In this document: positions 18,488 through 27,575 of the stretch, piece by piece
Layout: every line of letters begins with the position of its first letter
How positions within the stretch are numbered: the stretch's first letter is position 1
Assembly: GCF_000430645.1 (NCBI RefSeq)
Contig: NZ_AUMK01000004.1
Location: 248,001 to 312,000, forward strand
Origin: Aquimarina latercula DSM 2041
Lineage (GTDB): Bacteria > Bacteroidota > Bacteroidia > Flavobacteriales > Flavobacteriaceae
Length of the DNA stretch: 64,000 nt
Direction of reading: 5' to 3'
Program-made: the position numbers and the translations under genes
Notes under the pieces: model-generated
What the model saw: only the letters and a program-made list of their open reading frames with translations
Databases searched by the model: none
What the model was told of the DNA's origin: nothing

Positions 18488-20752
18488 ATGATCCAATCAC
18501 CTTTACATACTATTCGGTTAAGGTTAGGCATTCTTTGCCTAACCCTAACTCTTAGTATTCTAAGTTTTGGCTGTACCAAAAACGAAAACACAGCATCAAC
18601 CAAAACAGAGATTAAAAATCAAAAACCAACACTTTCTTTATCTACTTCTGAAGCTAATGAAATAAAAAAATTACTAAACACTAATGATGTTTTAAAAGTC
18701 TCCTTTGAACAACATAAAGAAAAAGCAGACAAAGCAATTAAGAATGGTATTGAAGTGCCTATTCCAAAAGATCCTGGTGGTGGATATACACATGAAAAAC
18801 ACAAACGTAATTATGGAGAAATGTATTCTGCAGGAATTTCATATATAATTACTGAAGACACTAAATACTCCAAGTTTGTTACTGATATGTTATTAGCGTA
18901 TGCTAAAATGTATCCTAGTTTACCTTTACATCCAAAAAGTAAAAAAAATCACCCAGCTGGAAAGCTTTTCTGGCAAGGATTAAATGAAAGTGTTTGGTTA
19001 GTTAATTCAATACAAGCATATAATCTGGTAAGTGATGTAATTTCTGAAGAAAATAAGAAAATAATAGAAGACCAAGTTTTTAAGAAAGTAGCAGAATTTA
19101 TTAGTGTTGATTCTAAAAAAACCTTCAATAAAATACATAACCATGGAACCTGGGCAGTAGCGGGCGTAGGTATGACAGGATATGTTCTCAAAGATCAGGA
19201 TATGGTCGACCGTGCTTTATACGGTAGTAATAAAGATAAAGAAACAGGTTTTCTTAAGCAGATAGATATGCTTTTTTCTCCGGAAGGATACTATTCTGAA
19301 GGTCCTTATTATCAGCGATATGCTATGATGCCTTTTATGCTTTTCGCTCAAGCTATCCAGATCAATCAACCTGATCTTAAAATCTTTGAATACCGAGATC
19401 AATTATTAGGTAAAGCGGTAACCACAGTATTGCAACTAACTGACGAAAATGGAGCATTTTTTCCTTTTAATGATGCATTAAAAGAAAAGAACTATTTAAC
19501 CAGTGAATTGATATTTGCCAGCAATATTGCCTACGCCTACTATAAAGACAGCTCGCTACTGCCTATTACTTTAGCACATAAAAAAGTCAGCATATCAGGT
19601 GCTGGGCTTGAGGTAGCTAAAGCTTTGAAAGATTACAAACCAAAATCGTACGAAAAAAAACCACTATTAATTACAGACGGAAAAGATGGAAACGATGGAG
19701 GTTTAGCATTATTGCGTATGTCTAATGGTAAAAAAGACAAAAAACTTACTACCGTTTTTAAATTTGCTTCTCAAGGGATGGGACATGGTCATTTTGATCG
19801 ACTGTCTATATTTCTGTATGATGGAAAACAAGAAATTTTACAAGATTATGGCGCTGCAAGATTTTTGAATGTAGAATCAAAACAAGGAGGAAGATATCTA
19901 CCAGAAAACAAAACGTGGGCAAAACAAACTATAGCGCATAATACAGTTACTGTAGATGAGTCTTCTCAATTTGGAGCTAACGTAAAAGCATCGAGTAAAG
20001 TAAATCCAAAACTTCTTTTTTCAAACTTGAAAGATAATAACCTTCAAATTGTTAGTGCTAAAGAAGAAAATGCATACCCAGGAGTTCATATGCAAAGAAC
20101 ACTGGCCTTAGTTAAAAATGAAGCTACAGAAAGACCTCCTTTCGTTATAGATGTATATGCAATTACTGCTAAAGAAGCTCATCAATACGATCTAAACTTT
20201 ATGTATCAAGGACAAGTAATGGAAACTAATTTTGAGTATCTCAAAGAAAATACATTAGATCCACTTGGAATTAAGAATGGATACCAACATCTATGGAAAC
20301 TAGCCGAAGGTAAGAGTGATCAAAATTTTGCAACGCTAACTTGGTTAAACCAAAATAGCTTCTACTCTATCTCAAGTCTAATAGATAAGGAAAGTAATAT
20401 GGTCTTTGCGAGTCTAGGAGCTAACGATCCTAATTTCAATCTTAGAAATGAAGCGTCATATATGCTAAGAGAAAAGAACAAGAAGGATCATGTTTTTGTA
20501 AATATTATAGAACCTCACGGGAATTTTGATCCAAAATTAGAATCTGTACAAAATCCACATTCTGATGTTAAAAATATTGAACTGATCTATTCTGATAATA
20601 ACTATACTATCGTAGAAGTGACATTCAAAAATAATGAAAGTTATACACTAACGGTCGTTAATCAAGAACACGACCCACACAAACAACATGAATTGACTAT
20701 TGGTAATAAAACATATCAGTGGACAGGCAATTATAATTTAAAAACTAACTAA
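18488..20752 (+). CDS. PL17 oligoalginate lyase (heparinase II/III-like)
   Basis: 754 residues, the PL17 length. Lipobox SFGCTKNEN. An alpha/alpha toroid domain (about 30-370) carries NHGTW (about 217-221) and YSEGPYYQRYAMM (about 269-281), holding the family's catalytic His/Tyr. A C-terminal beta-sandwich (about 385-754) has GHGHFDRLSIF (about 432) and AHNTVTVDESSQFG. PL17 enzymes release unsaturated monouronate from alginate oligomers, feeding the next gene. It lies 35 bases after the TIG protein and 3 bases before the KdgF cupin. Confidence 0.92.
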   Translation: MIQSPLHTIRLRLGILCLTLTLSILSFGCTKNENTASTKTEIKNQKPTLSLSTSEANEIKKLLNTNDVLKVSFEQHKEKADKAIKNGIEVPIPKDPGGGYTHEKHKRNYGEMYSAGISYIITEDTKYSKFVTDMLLAYAKMYPSLPLHPKSKKNHPAGKLFWQGLNESVWLVNSIQAYNLVSDVISEENKKIIEDQVFKKVAEFISVDSKKTFNKIHNHGTWAVAGVGMTGYVLKDQDMVDRALYGSNKDKETGFLKQIDMLFSPEGYYSEGPYYQRYAMMPFMLFAQAIQINQPDLKIFEYRDQLLGKAVTTVLQLTDENGAFFPFNDALKEKNYLTSELIFASNIAYAYYKDSSLLPITLAHKKVSISGAGLEVAKALKDYKPKSYEKKPLLITDGKDGNDGGLALLRMSNGKKDKKLTTVFKFASQGMGHGHFDRLSIFLYDGKQEILQDYGAARFLNVESKQGGRYLPENKTWAKQTIAHNTVTVDESSQFGANVKASSKVNPKLLFSNLKDNNLQIVSAKEENAYPGVHMQRTLALVKNEATERPPFVIDVYAITAKEAHQYDLNFMYQGQVMETNFEYLKENTLDPLGIKNGYQHLWKLAEGKSDQNFATLTWLNQNSFYSISSLIDKESNMVFASLGANDPNFNLRNEASYMLREKNKKDHVFVNIIEPHGNFDPKLESVQNPHSDVKNIELIYSDNNYTIVEVTFKNNESYTLTVVNQEHDPHKQHELTIGNKTYQWTGNYNLKTN

Positions 20753-20755
20753 ACA

Positions 20756-21124
20756 ATGAGCTACTCAAAAATTAAGAGTGAAGTATTCTTTGTAACCAAA
20801 GACAAACCATGGGAACAAGCCGCAGAAGGTATTACACGTCAAATGATCGGATATGATGTTAATATAATGATGGTTAAAGTAAACTTCGAAAAAGGGGCAA
20901 TTGGATACATTCATGACCACTTTCATTCTCAAACTACATATGTTGAATCTGGAAGTTTTGAAGTTACTATCGGAGATGACAAAAAAGTATTAAATGCAGG
21001 TGATGGATTCTTTATTCCGCCTAATGTTCCTCATGGAGCAGTATGTTTGGAAGCTGGAGTTCTTATTGATGTATTTAGTCCAATACGCGAAGATTTTTTA
21101 GAAATTTCACACGAAAAGAAGTAA
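20756..21124 (+). CDS. kdgF: KdgF-like cupin (unsaturated uronate ring opening)
   Basis: 122 residues, a single cupin barrel. The metal-binding set is visible: His53, His55 and Gln59 in IHDHFHSQ, and His93 in NVPHGA. KdgF enzymes speed conversion of the cyclic 4,5-unsaturated monouronate released by exolyases into the linear ketone (DEH). Its place right after the PL17 gene fits this cytoplasmic or periplasmic step. There is no signal peptide. Confidence 0.85.
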   Translation: MSYSKIKSEVFFVTKDKPWEQAAEGITRQMIGYDVNIMMVKVNFEKGAIGYIHDHFHSQTTYVESGSFEVTIGDDKKVLNAGDGFFIPPNVPHGAVCLEAGVLIDVFSPIREDFLEISHEKK

Positions 21125-21128
21125 TTAG

Positions 21129-22403
21129 ATGACTAAGCTAAAAGGATTACGTTGGTGGATCATTGTGTTAATTTTCCTAGCAACGGTTATTAATTATATC
21201 GATAGGACTGCATTTGCACTTTTATGGCCCGAAATGGGTAAGGATTTAGGGATGGATAACTCCGATTATGCTCTAATGCTTAACTTCTTTCTCGCTGCAT
21301 ATGCCATCGGTAAATTTGCTTCCGGAAAATTGTATGATGAAATAGGTACCCGTTTAGGATTTACAGTTTCTATTATTGTATGGTCTGTAGCTTCTGTCTT
21401 TCATGCATTTGCAAGAGGACTTGTTAGTCTTTCAATTTTTAGAGTATTACTAGGTTTAGGAGAAGCCGGAAATTGGCCAGGAGCTGTAAAAAGTAATGGT
21501 GAGTGGTTTCCTATAAAAGAACGTGCAATTGCTCAAGGTATTTTTAATGCCGGTGCTTCTATAGGAAATGTAATTGCACCATTTATTATCATATTCTTAT
21601 ACACACAATATGGTTGGAAAACCACCTATATCATCTTAGGTTTTGTTGGTATATTATGGGTAATTCCTTGGTTATTTATTAATAAAGCCAAACCAGAAAA
21701 GCACCCCTGGATTACTGATGAGGAAAGAGCACTTATCATAAAAGATAGAATAGAAAAAGTTGAGCCAGAGAATGAAGTAAAAGAAAAAGGGTTAAGTATT
21801 GGCCAAATATTAAGCCATAAAGAATCTTGGGGAGTTCTATTCTGTAGATTTTTTATAGAACCAATATGGTGGTTTTTTGTAGGATGGATGCCTATTTATT
21901 TAGGTGCAAAATTTGGATCTGACATTGAAGAAACTAAAAGTATTTGGATTTCCTATTTAATGGCAGCTGCAGGTAGTATAATAGGTGGTATGTTTACAAA
22001 AGCTTTAATGAAAAAGTTCTCTGTAGATGCATCAAGAAAAATAACAATTGCGTTAGGAGGTATTCTAATTTTAATCGCATTTGTATCCATCATTAACTTC
22101 GTTACAGACCAGAACTTTATGATGTTCATATATCTTGCTGGATTAGCATTATTCGGATTCCAATTTGCGATTGGAAACATCCAAACGATTTCTAGTGACT
22201 TATTTAGAGGTCCTTCTGTTGGAACACTAGCAGGATTAGCAGGAACTGTAGCGGCAGTATCGCCAATGATTATGAACTGGTTTGTCGGTCAGATTACCAC
22301 AAGTTCATATACCCCAGCATTTATAGCAATATGTGTTTCTGTAATACTTGGGGTCTTATCTATTTTCTTGTTTATCAAAAAAATAGGACCTGTAAGAAAA
22401 TAA
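21129..22403 (+). CDS. MFS uronate transporter (ExuT-like, ACS family)
   Basis: 424 residues with about 12 membrane helices. TM1 has NYIDRTAFALLWPEM, typical of the anion:cation symporter (hexuronate) branch, and the loop 2-3 motif GKLYDEIGTRLGF matches the MFS G-x-x-x-D-R/K-x-G-x-R pattern. LLGLGEAGNWPGAVK is a family signature in TM4-5. It should import DEH or unsaturated monouronate across the inner membrane. It starts 5 bases after kdgF, so translation is probably coupled. Confidence 0.88.
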   Translation: MTKLKGLRWWIIVLIFLATVINYIDRTAFALLWPEMGKDLGMDNSDYALMLNFFLAAYAIGKFASGKLYDEIGTRLGFTVSIIVWSVASVFHAFARGLVSLSIFRVLLGLGEAGNWPGAVKSNGEWFPIKERAIAQGIFNAGASIGNVIAPFIIIFLYTQYGWKTTYIILGFVGILWVIPWLFINKAKPEKHPWITDEERALIIKDRIEKVEPENEVKEKGLSIGQILSHKESWGVLFCRFFIEPIWWFFVGWMPIYLGAKFGSDIEETKSIWISYLMAAAGSIIGGMFTKALMKKFSVDASRKITIALGGILILIAFVSIINFVTDQNFMMFIYLAGLALFGFQFAIGNIQTISSDLFRGPSVGTLAGLAGTVAAVSPMIMNWFVGQITTSSYTPAFIAICVSVILGVLSIFLFIKKIGPVRK

Positions 22404-22425
22404 TACACCAGTATAAATTGGTGTA
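22404..22425 (+). other. Hairpin between transporter and reductase genes
   Basis: TACACCA / TGGTGTA with an 8-nt loop, right at the transporter stop codon inside the operon. No U-run follows. Possibly an mRNA-stability element. Confidence 0.3.
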
Positions 22426-22474
22426 AATTAAAATTAATCAACTATCAATAATTTATAATTAATAAAAAGAAAAA

Positions 22475-23236
22475 ATGAGTTTAAAAGGAAAAGTTGCCAT
22501 TGTAACTGGTGCAACCGGTGGAATTGGTTTTGAAGTTGCTAAGAGATTAGGTAACGATGGATATACTGTAGTTTTAAATGGTATAGAAGATGATAAAGGA
22601 GCTGAAAGAATCAAAGAACTTACAGCGCTAGGAATAACTGCCGAATATTACGGATTCGACGTTACAAACGAAGAAGCAGTTACTTCTAATATTGTAGCTA
22701 TTGGAGAAAAATATGGTAAAATAGACCTACTGGTAAATAATGCTGGTGGATTAGGAGGAAGATCTAGATTTGAAGGTATGACTACAGAATTTTATAGATC
22801 TGTAATGGCCTTAAATTTGGATTCTACATTTTTTGCTTCTAGAGCTGCTATCCCATTTTTGAAAAAAGGAGAAAATTCTTCAATTATTAACTATACATCG
22901 AATGCAGGATGGACCGCAGGAGGTCCTGGTGCTGGAATTTATGGAACATCAAAAGCTGCGGTTAATGCAATTACTAGAGCGTTAGCAAAAGATTTAGCAG
23001 AATATGGAATTAGAGTAAATGCGGTATCACCAGGTACTATAGATACTCCATTTCATGCTCAAATTAAATCTACAAAGCCTGAGGTTTTCGCATCATGGAA
23101 AAACAACATTATGTTAGGAAGATTAGGACAACCAGAAGATGTAGCTTCTGTAGTTTCTTTCTTAGCAAGTGATGATGCTGCTTTTATAACAGCCGAAACT
23201 ATCCAGATTGGTGGTGGACAAGCATTAGGTATTTAA
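22475..23236 (+). CDS. SDR oxidoreductase, probable DEH reductase
   Basis: 253 residues, classical short-chain dehydrogenase. The cofactor turn TGATGGIG is at 11-18, NNAGG is the structural motif, and the catalytic Tyr and Lys are in YGTSK (about 156-160) after Ser in INYTSNAG. In alginate loci an SDR here reduces 4-deoxy-L-erythro-5-hexoseulose uronate (DEH) to 2-keto-3-deoxygluconate (KDG). That substrate is inferred from its position between the uronate transporter and KDG kinase; the fold also fits 3-oxoacyl-ACP reductases. Confidence 0.82.
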   Translation: MSLKGKVAIVTGATGGIGFEVAKRLGNDGYTVVLNGIEDDKGAERIKELTALGITAEYYGFDVTNEEAVTSNIVAIGEKYGKIDLLVNNAGGLGGRSRFEGMTTEFYRSVMALNLDSTFFASRAAIPFLKKGENSSIINYTSNAGWTAGGPGAGIYGTSKAAVNAITRALAKDLAEYGIRVNAVSPGTIDTPFHAQIKSTKPEVFASWKNNIMLGRLGQPEDVASVVSFLASDDAAFITAETIQIGGGQALGI

Positions 23237-23254
23237 TATAAAGAAACATATAAA

Positions 23255-24259
23255 ATGAAAAAAGTAGTAACCTTTGGAGAAGTTTTAATGCGTATTGCTC
23301 CTTTAGGGAACAAAAAATTAAAACAATCTAACCAATTAGAATACTACTTTGGTGGAACCGAGGCGAACGTAGCAATATCACTCGCTCAATTCGGGAACAA
23401 TACACAACATATTACAGCAGTATCCAACGATTTTGTTGGTGATGCAGCAAAGAGCTACTTGCAGAAACTGGGAGTAGATACTGGTTTGATTATTGACTCG
23501 CGTCATCCTCTGGGATTATATTTCCTGGAGGTTGGTGCAGTCATGCGATCAAGTACTATAGCGTATAACAGATCTAACTCCGCTTTTTGCAATATAAATC
23601 CCGAAGAAATTAACTGGGAAAAAGCTCTAGAAAATTGTGATTGGTTCCACTGGACAGGTATTACCCCTGCTTTATCCCTAAATGCATTTAAAGCACTAAA
23701 ACAAGGATTAGAAATTGCTAATAAAAAAGGAATTACAATATCCGCAGATCCAGCATATAGAAGTGGTCTCTGGAATTATGGTCATGAAGCAAAAAATATA
23801 CTTAATGAATTGGTAGCATTGTCCAATATTTTTATTGGAGGTCCAAATGAAATTAATGAACTTCTAAACACTAATTTCTCCTTTACTAATGATGATTTTA
23901 TCGAAGCCAGTAAACTTCTATTACAAAGGTATCCTAATATTAGAGGAGTATTTGATAAAACAAGAGTTTCTCTTAATGCTAGCTGGCATAAGATAAAAGC
24001 TAGAATGTGGAATGGACACGAATTTTCGGAAACCAATGAATTAGAAATAACACACGTTGTTGATCGAATTGGTACTGGTGATGCTTATGCTGCAGGATTA
24101 ATTCAAGGTCTATTGCACTATGATGATGTAAAAGCATTGCAATTTGCTAATGCATCTTGTGCTTTAAAGCATACTATAGAAGGAGATGCTAATCTAGTAA
24201 CAGAAGCTGATGTACTAAGTATCATTGAAGGTAATATATCAGGACGAATAAAAAGATAA
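23255..24259 (+). CDS. kdgK: 2-keto-3-deoxygluconate kinase (PfkB family)
   Basis: 334 residues, ribokinase-like fold. N-terminal FGEVLMRIAPLG and GGTEANVAISLAQFG are the sugar-binding side; the ATP/anion-hole motif is RIGTGDAYAAGL with the catalytic Asp (about 276). The usual second residue of GAGD is Thr here. It phosphorylates KDG to KDPG. The next gene, the aldolase, starts one base after its stop, as expected for consecutive steps. Confidence 0.92.
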   Translation: MKKVVTFGEVLMRIAPLGNKKLKQSNQLEYYFGGTEANVAISLAQFGNNTQHITAVSNDFVGDAAKSYLQKLGVDTGLIIDSRHPLGLYFLEVGAVMRSSTIAYNRSNSAFCNINPEEINWEKALENCDWFHWTGITPALSLNAFKALKQGLEIANKKGITISADPAYRSGLWNYGHEAKNILNELVALSNIFIGGPNEINELLNTNFSFTNDDFIEASKLLLQRYPNIRGVFDKTRVSLNASWHKIKARMWNGHEFSETNELEITHVVDRIGTGDAYAAGLIQGLLHYDDVKALQFANASCALKHTIEGDANLVTEADVLSIIEGNISGRIKR

Positions 24260-24260
24260 C

Positions 24261-24938
24261 ATGGCACAATATACACGAATTGAAGTTGCACAAGTAATGG
24301 GAAACACAGGAGTTGTTCCCCTATTCTATCATAAAGATATTGATATTGTAAAAAAAGTAATCAAAGCAAGTTATGATGGAGGTGCGCGAGTATTTGAATT
24401 TACCAATAGAGGTGATCACGCACAAGATATATTTACAGAGATATCAAAGTGGATTGAAAATGAATTACCTGGTATGATTTTAGGAATTGGATCTGTTGTT
24501 GATCCAGGTACAGCATCATTATTTATACAAAAAGGAGCCAATTTTATCGTATCCCCTATTCTAAACCCTGAGATAGCAAAAGTTTGTAATCGTAGAAAAA
24601 TTGCGTGGCTTCCTGGTTGTGCAACACTTACCGAAATAAATTATGCAGAGGAGTTGGGAGCAGAAATAGTAAAAATATTTCCTGCAGCGCAAATCGGAGG
24701 AGCTGATTTTGTAAAAGGTATAAAAGCACCTTGCCCATGGACAAGTATAATGCCAAGTGGAGGAGTATCACCAGAAGAAAAAAACCTTACAGATTGGTTC
24801 AATGCAGGGGTACACTGCGTAGGAATGGGATCTAAGCTTATTGCGAAAGATGAAAACGGAAACTTTGATTACAATAAAATAATTGAATTAACTAAGAGTT
24901 CATTAAGAATTGTTAAAGATTTAAAGCGTAATAAATAA
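24261..24938 (+). CDS. eda: KDPG aldolase (2-dehydro-3-deoxyphosphogluconate aldolase)
   Basis: 225 residues, class I aldolase of the KDPG/KHG family. EFTNRGDHA carries the catalytic Glu, the Schiff-base Lys is in AEIVKIFPA (about 138), and MPSGGVSPEE is the phosphate-binding loop. It splits KDPG into pyruvate and glyceraldehyde-3-phosphate, ending the alginate pathway. It is the last gene of the main operon. No clear terminator follows before the second unit's promoter. Confidence 0.93.
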   Translation: MAQYTRIEVAQVMGNTGVVPLFYHKDIDIVKKVIKASYDGGARVFEFTNRGDHAQDIFTEISKWIENELPGMILGIGSVVDPGTASLFIQKGANFIVSPILNPEIAKVCNRRKIAWLPGCATLTEINYAEELGAEIVKIFPAAQIGGADFVKGIKAPCPWTSIMPSGGVSPEEKNLTDWFNAGVHCVGMGSKLIAKDENGNFDYNKIIELTKSSLRIVKDLKRNK

Positions 24939-25030
24939 TCAATAGTTTTTGTGCATTTATCAATCTAAAGGCTCGTTCCGAATAACAAATTGCTAACTAA
25001 TCAATTGAATCACATGATTTTCAACAAAAA

Positions 25031-25062
25031 TTGTGTTAAATAAAAATAAATCTATATATTTG
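25031..25062 (+). promoter_or_regulatory. Promoter of the second alginate unit
   Basis: TTG at 25031-25033, then 21 bases, then TATATTTG at 25055-25062 (TAnnTTTG). The repressor operator starts within the -7 element. It drives the lamin-tail-like and jelly-roll lyase genes. Confidence 0.6.
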
Positions 25063-25088
25063 GTTAACCAATTTGGTTGACCAAATAT
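25056..25088 (+). promoter_or_regulatory. Operator of the alginate GntR/FadR regulator, copy 2
   Basis: TGGTTAACCA (25061-25070), ATT, TGGTTGACCA (25074-25083). Flanking bases extend it to a 15-bp inverted repeat with one mismatch (ATATT..AATAT). It matches copy 1 at 8659-8681 at 18 of 20 core positions. It overlaps the -7 element, so binding should block transcription. Confidence 0.75.
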
Positions 25089-25120
25089 AAATTTCACCCA
25101 ATTTTCAAAATAAGACAATT

Positions 25121-26317
25121 ATGAAAAATTTATTACTTACCTGTATGATGTTAACTATGAGCTTTGCATTTGCTCAAATTCCTTCGGGATCTGGGGTATA
25201 TCTTAACAAACTAATTGTTAGCCCTAATGGCGATGATCTTACTAATGAATATATCGAAATTCGTGGTACTCCTGATGCCGTGATTCCTTCCGATTTATAT
25301 CTAATTAATGTTGAAGGTGATGGAGAAGCTAGTAGAGATGATTACGGAGAAGTTGGTGAAGTAATTCAACTAGGTGATGGAACAAGAACTTTTGGTTCTA
25401 ATGGTTTTTTAGCTATTGTAGCCAACTATACGGATGAAAATACAAATGTGGTAACAACAAATCCATATACTAGTGTCATCGCAGCAGGAACAACCATAGT
25501 GACTATAGAACTTATTGGAAATGATGTTACAGGTTCTTCTAGTAGTAATGTTTCTTCATTTACACCAGATATCGGTTATGATGGAAATTTCGAAGATTGG
25601 AGTGCTACATATATGTTAGTACAAGCTCCTAGTGACCCAAGTGGTGTTGATATCGATGCAGATAATGATGGTGTTATTGATGCAACTGGAGATCATACAA
25701 TGTGGACTCGTTATGATTCTGTTAGCTTTTTAGATGAAGATGACTTATTAGATTCAGGAGACAATGGTGAGTTTGGATATGGCCAAATTATAGTTGTTAG
25801 AGATTTAGCAGAAAACTCTAGTAATGGTATTTTCACTGACACAGGAGCAACTGTAATAGAAAACACAGGTAGTAATGTACATTTCTGGGGAAGACAAGGA
25901 ACCTCTACAGGTTTTACTACATCGGATTGGATAGCTGCCTCATTTGATGGAACAGGTCCTAATTGGGAATTCTCGGGTAACACTGCAAGAGTATCACCTG
26001 CAGAATTTGCAAGCTATATTATTCCTAGTGAAATATATGGAGCCCTAAATCCTACGGCTGCTACTCTATCTATAACAGAACAAGAATTAACCGACGATAT
26101 TTCATTTTTCCCAAATCCAACTACTAACGTAATTAATATCAGCTCTAAAAATGATATTATTTCATCTATAGAAGTAGTAAACGTAACTGGTCAAATATTA
26201 ATTCAAAAAGAAAATGATTTAGACGTTATTGATTTAACATCTTTCTCCACTGGATTATATTATATGAATATCTATGGTGATGGAGCTAAGATTACCAAAG
26301 CGATCGTTAAAAATTAA
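25121..26317 (+). CDS. Secreted lamin-tail-like protein with T9SS sorting domain
   Basis: 398 residues. Signal peptide (MKNLLL..AFAQ). The N-terminal region looks like a lamin-tail (LTD) fold: VYLNKLIVSPNGDDLTNEYIEI and DLYLINVEGDGE. The middle (about 90-300) is Asp/Gly/Ser-rich and includes a dockerin/EF-like DIDADNDGVIDATGD that may bind calcium. The C-terminal 75 residues are a type IX sorting domain (FFPNPTTNVINIS to KITKAIVKN). It is first behind operator copy 2 and so co-regulated with alginate use. Its role is unknown: substrate adhesion or scaffold, possibly a new lyase accessory. Confidence 0.65.
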   Translation: MKNLLLTCMMLTMSFAFAQIPSGSGVYLNKLIVSPNGDDLTNEYIEIRGTPDAVIPSDLYLINVEGDGEASRDDYGEVGEVIQLGDGTRTFGSNGFLAIVANYTDENTNVVTTNPYTSVIAAGTTIVTIELIGNDVTGSSSSNVSSFTPDIGYDGNFEDWSATYMLVQAPSDPSGVDIDADNDGVIDATGDHTMWTRYDSVSFLDEDDLLDSGDNGEFGYGQIIVVRDLAENSSNGIFTDTGATVIENTGSNVHFWGRQGTSTGFTTSDWIAASFDGTGPNWEFSGNTARVSPAEFASYIIPSEIYGALNPTAATLSITEQELTDDISFFPNPTTNVINISSKNDIISSIEVVNVTGQILIQKENDLDVIDLTSFSTGLYYMNIYGDGAKITKAIVKN

Positions 26318-26346
26318 AAAATACTTTTTAAACAGTTTGATTTTAA

Positions 26347-26389
26347 TTTGAGTTTAGATAATATCCTTGCATATTTTTGCAAGGATATT
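26347..26389 (+). promoter_or_regulatory. Internal promoter embedded in a 12-bp stem-loop
   Basis: AATATCCTTGCA (26360-26371) and TGCAAGGATATT (26378-26389) form a perfect 12-bp stem with a 6-nt loop in the gap before the first jelly-roll gene. The loop and right arm contain TATTTTTG (26372-26379), with TTTG 21 bases upstream (26347-26350), a match to the promoter consensus. No poly-T follows, so it is not a typical terminator. It may be a regulated promoter or an mRNA end-protecting hairpin. Confidence 0.4.
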
Positions 26390-26423
26390 CCTATTAAAAC
26401 CTAAATTTAATACCCCATAGATA

Positions 26424-27545
26424 ATGAAACCTTTTACAATAATTTTTATTCTATTTATAAGTTTTGGTACTCAAGCTCAGATAACATTAGATGCTGACGG
26501 TCCTGGCAACACCTATGAACTTATTAATAGCGTTTTTGCACCAACAAGCGGAAATGTCATAGAAGCACCCGGAATTACTGGTAGTACTTGCGATAACCAT
26601 TCTACCTATTCTGGTACAGATGGAAATCGTCATATTGATGAAGTATTCAATACAGACTTAGGAGTTAATGTATTTAGATTTATCATGCATGTTAATGAAG
26701 ATATTGATCGCGACAAATGTTCCACTACAGATCGCCAGCGCAATGAAATTAAAACTTACGCTCCTTCTCCTGATAATCTTAAAGGAGTAATAGGAGAAAC
26801 TGTGGAATACAAATGGAAATTTAAAATAGATGCAAACTTTCAACCTTCCGGAAGTTTTACTCATTTTCATCAATTAAAATCTGTTGGAGCAGATTCTGCA
26901 GAAGAAAGTCAGCCGCTGATTACCTTAACTGCTAGAAAGGCAAGCCCGGATCGATTAGAATTAAGATATGCACCTACTACTTCACAATCTACACTTACTA
27001 CAGTCGATCTATCTGTATTAAAAGGAAATTGGGTTGAAGTTCTTGAAACTGTTACCTATGGAGAAACTGGAAATGCTTCTTATAGCATTATCATCACTAA
27101 TGTAGATTCGGGATCAGAAATATTAAACTACTCTTCTTCTTCGCTTAGAATGTGGAAGACAAATGCAGATTTTATTAGACCAAAATGGGGAATCTATAGA
27201 AGTTTAAATTCTGCCTCAGATTTAAGAGATGAAGAAGTATTGTATGCTAACTTTTCCGTAACTGAAAACCCTACGCTCTCTGTACCGACAATATCAGAAA
27301 AAGAATTGTTTGATGTATTTCCGAACCCTACTAAAGCAGTAATAAGTTTTAATTTTTTCGAGAACACAAATGACTACACAATATCGGTTATAGGTGGGTC
27401 AGGAAAAATTGTCAAGAAACCACAAGAATTAAAAACTACTGATCAGTTAGATATTAGTGATCTTTCTAATGGAGTCTATTTTATAAAAATTATTGATAAG
27501 CAAACTAATACCTTTTCTATAAAGAAAATTGTAAAAATAGATTAA
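26424..27545 (+). CDS. Secreted jelly-roll polysaccharide lyase-like protein with T9SS domain
   Basis: 373 residues. Signal peptide to about 19 (FGTQAQ). A beta-jelly-roll lyase-like domain (about 20-285) has DRQRNEIKTY (like the R-x-E strand of PL7/heparin-lyase-I folds), FTHFHQLKSV (QxH-like strand) and RPKWGIYRSL (like the K-x-G-x-Y strand). The C-terminal 75 residues are a type IX sorting domain (FPNPTKAVIS). It resembles the PL7/PL13/PL20 superfamily but I cannot place it in a family. Context suggests an extracellular alginate or glucuronan lyase. It is paralogous to the next gene. Confidence 0.65.
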   Translation: MKPFTIIFILFISFGTQAQITLDADGPGNTYELINSVFAPTSGNVIEAPGITGSTCDNHSTYSGTDGNRHIDEVFNTDLGVNVFRFIMHVNEDIDRDKCSTTDRQRNEIKTYAPSPDNLKGVIGETVEYKWKFKIDANFQPSGSFTHFHQLKSVGADSAEESQPLITLTARKASPDRLELRYAPTTSQSTLTTVDLSVLKGNWVEVLETVTYGETGNASYSIIITNVDSGSEILNYSSSSLRMWKTNADFIRPKWGIYRSLNSASDLRDEEVLYANFSVTENPTLSVPTISEKELFDVFPNPTKAVISFNFFENTNDYTISVIGGSGKIVKKPQELKTTDQLDISDLSNGVYFIKIIDKQTNTFSIKKIVKID

Positions 27546-27575
27546 TAGAAAGTTTAAAATAAAAAACAACATATT

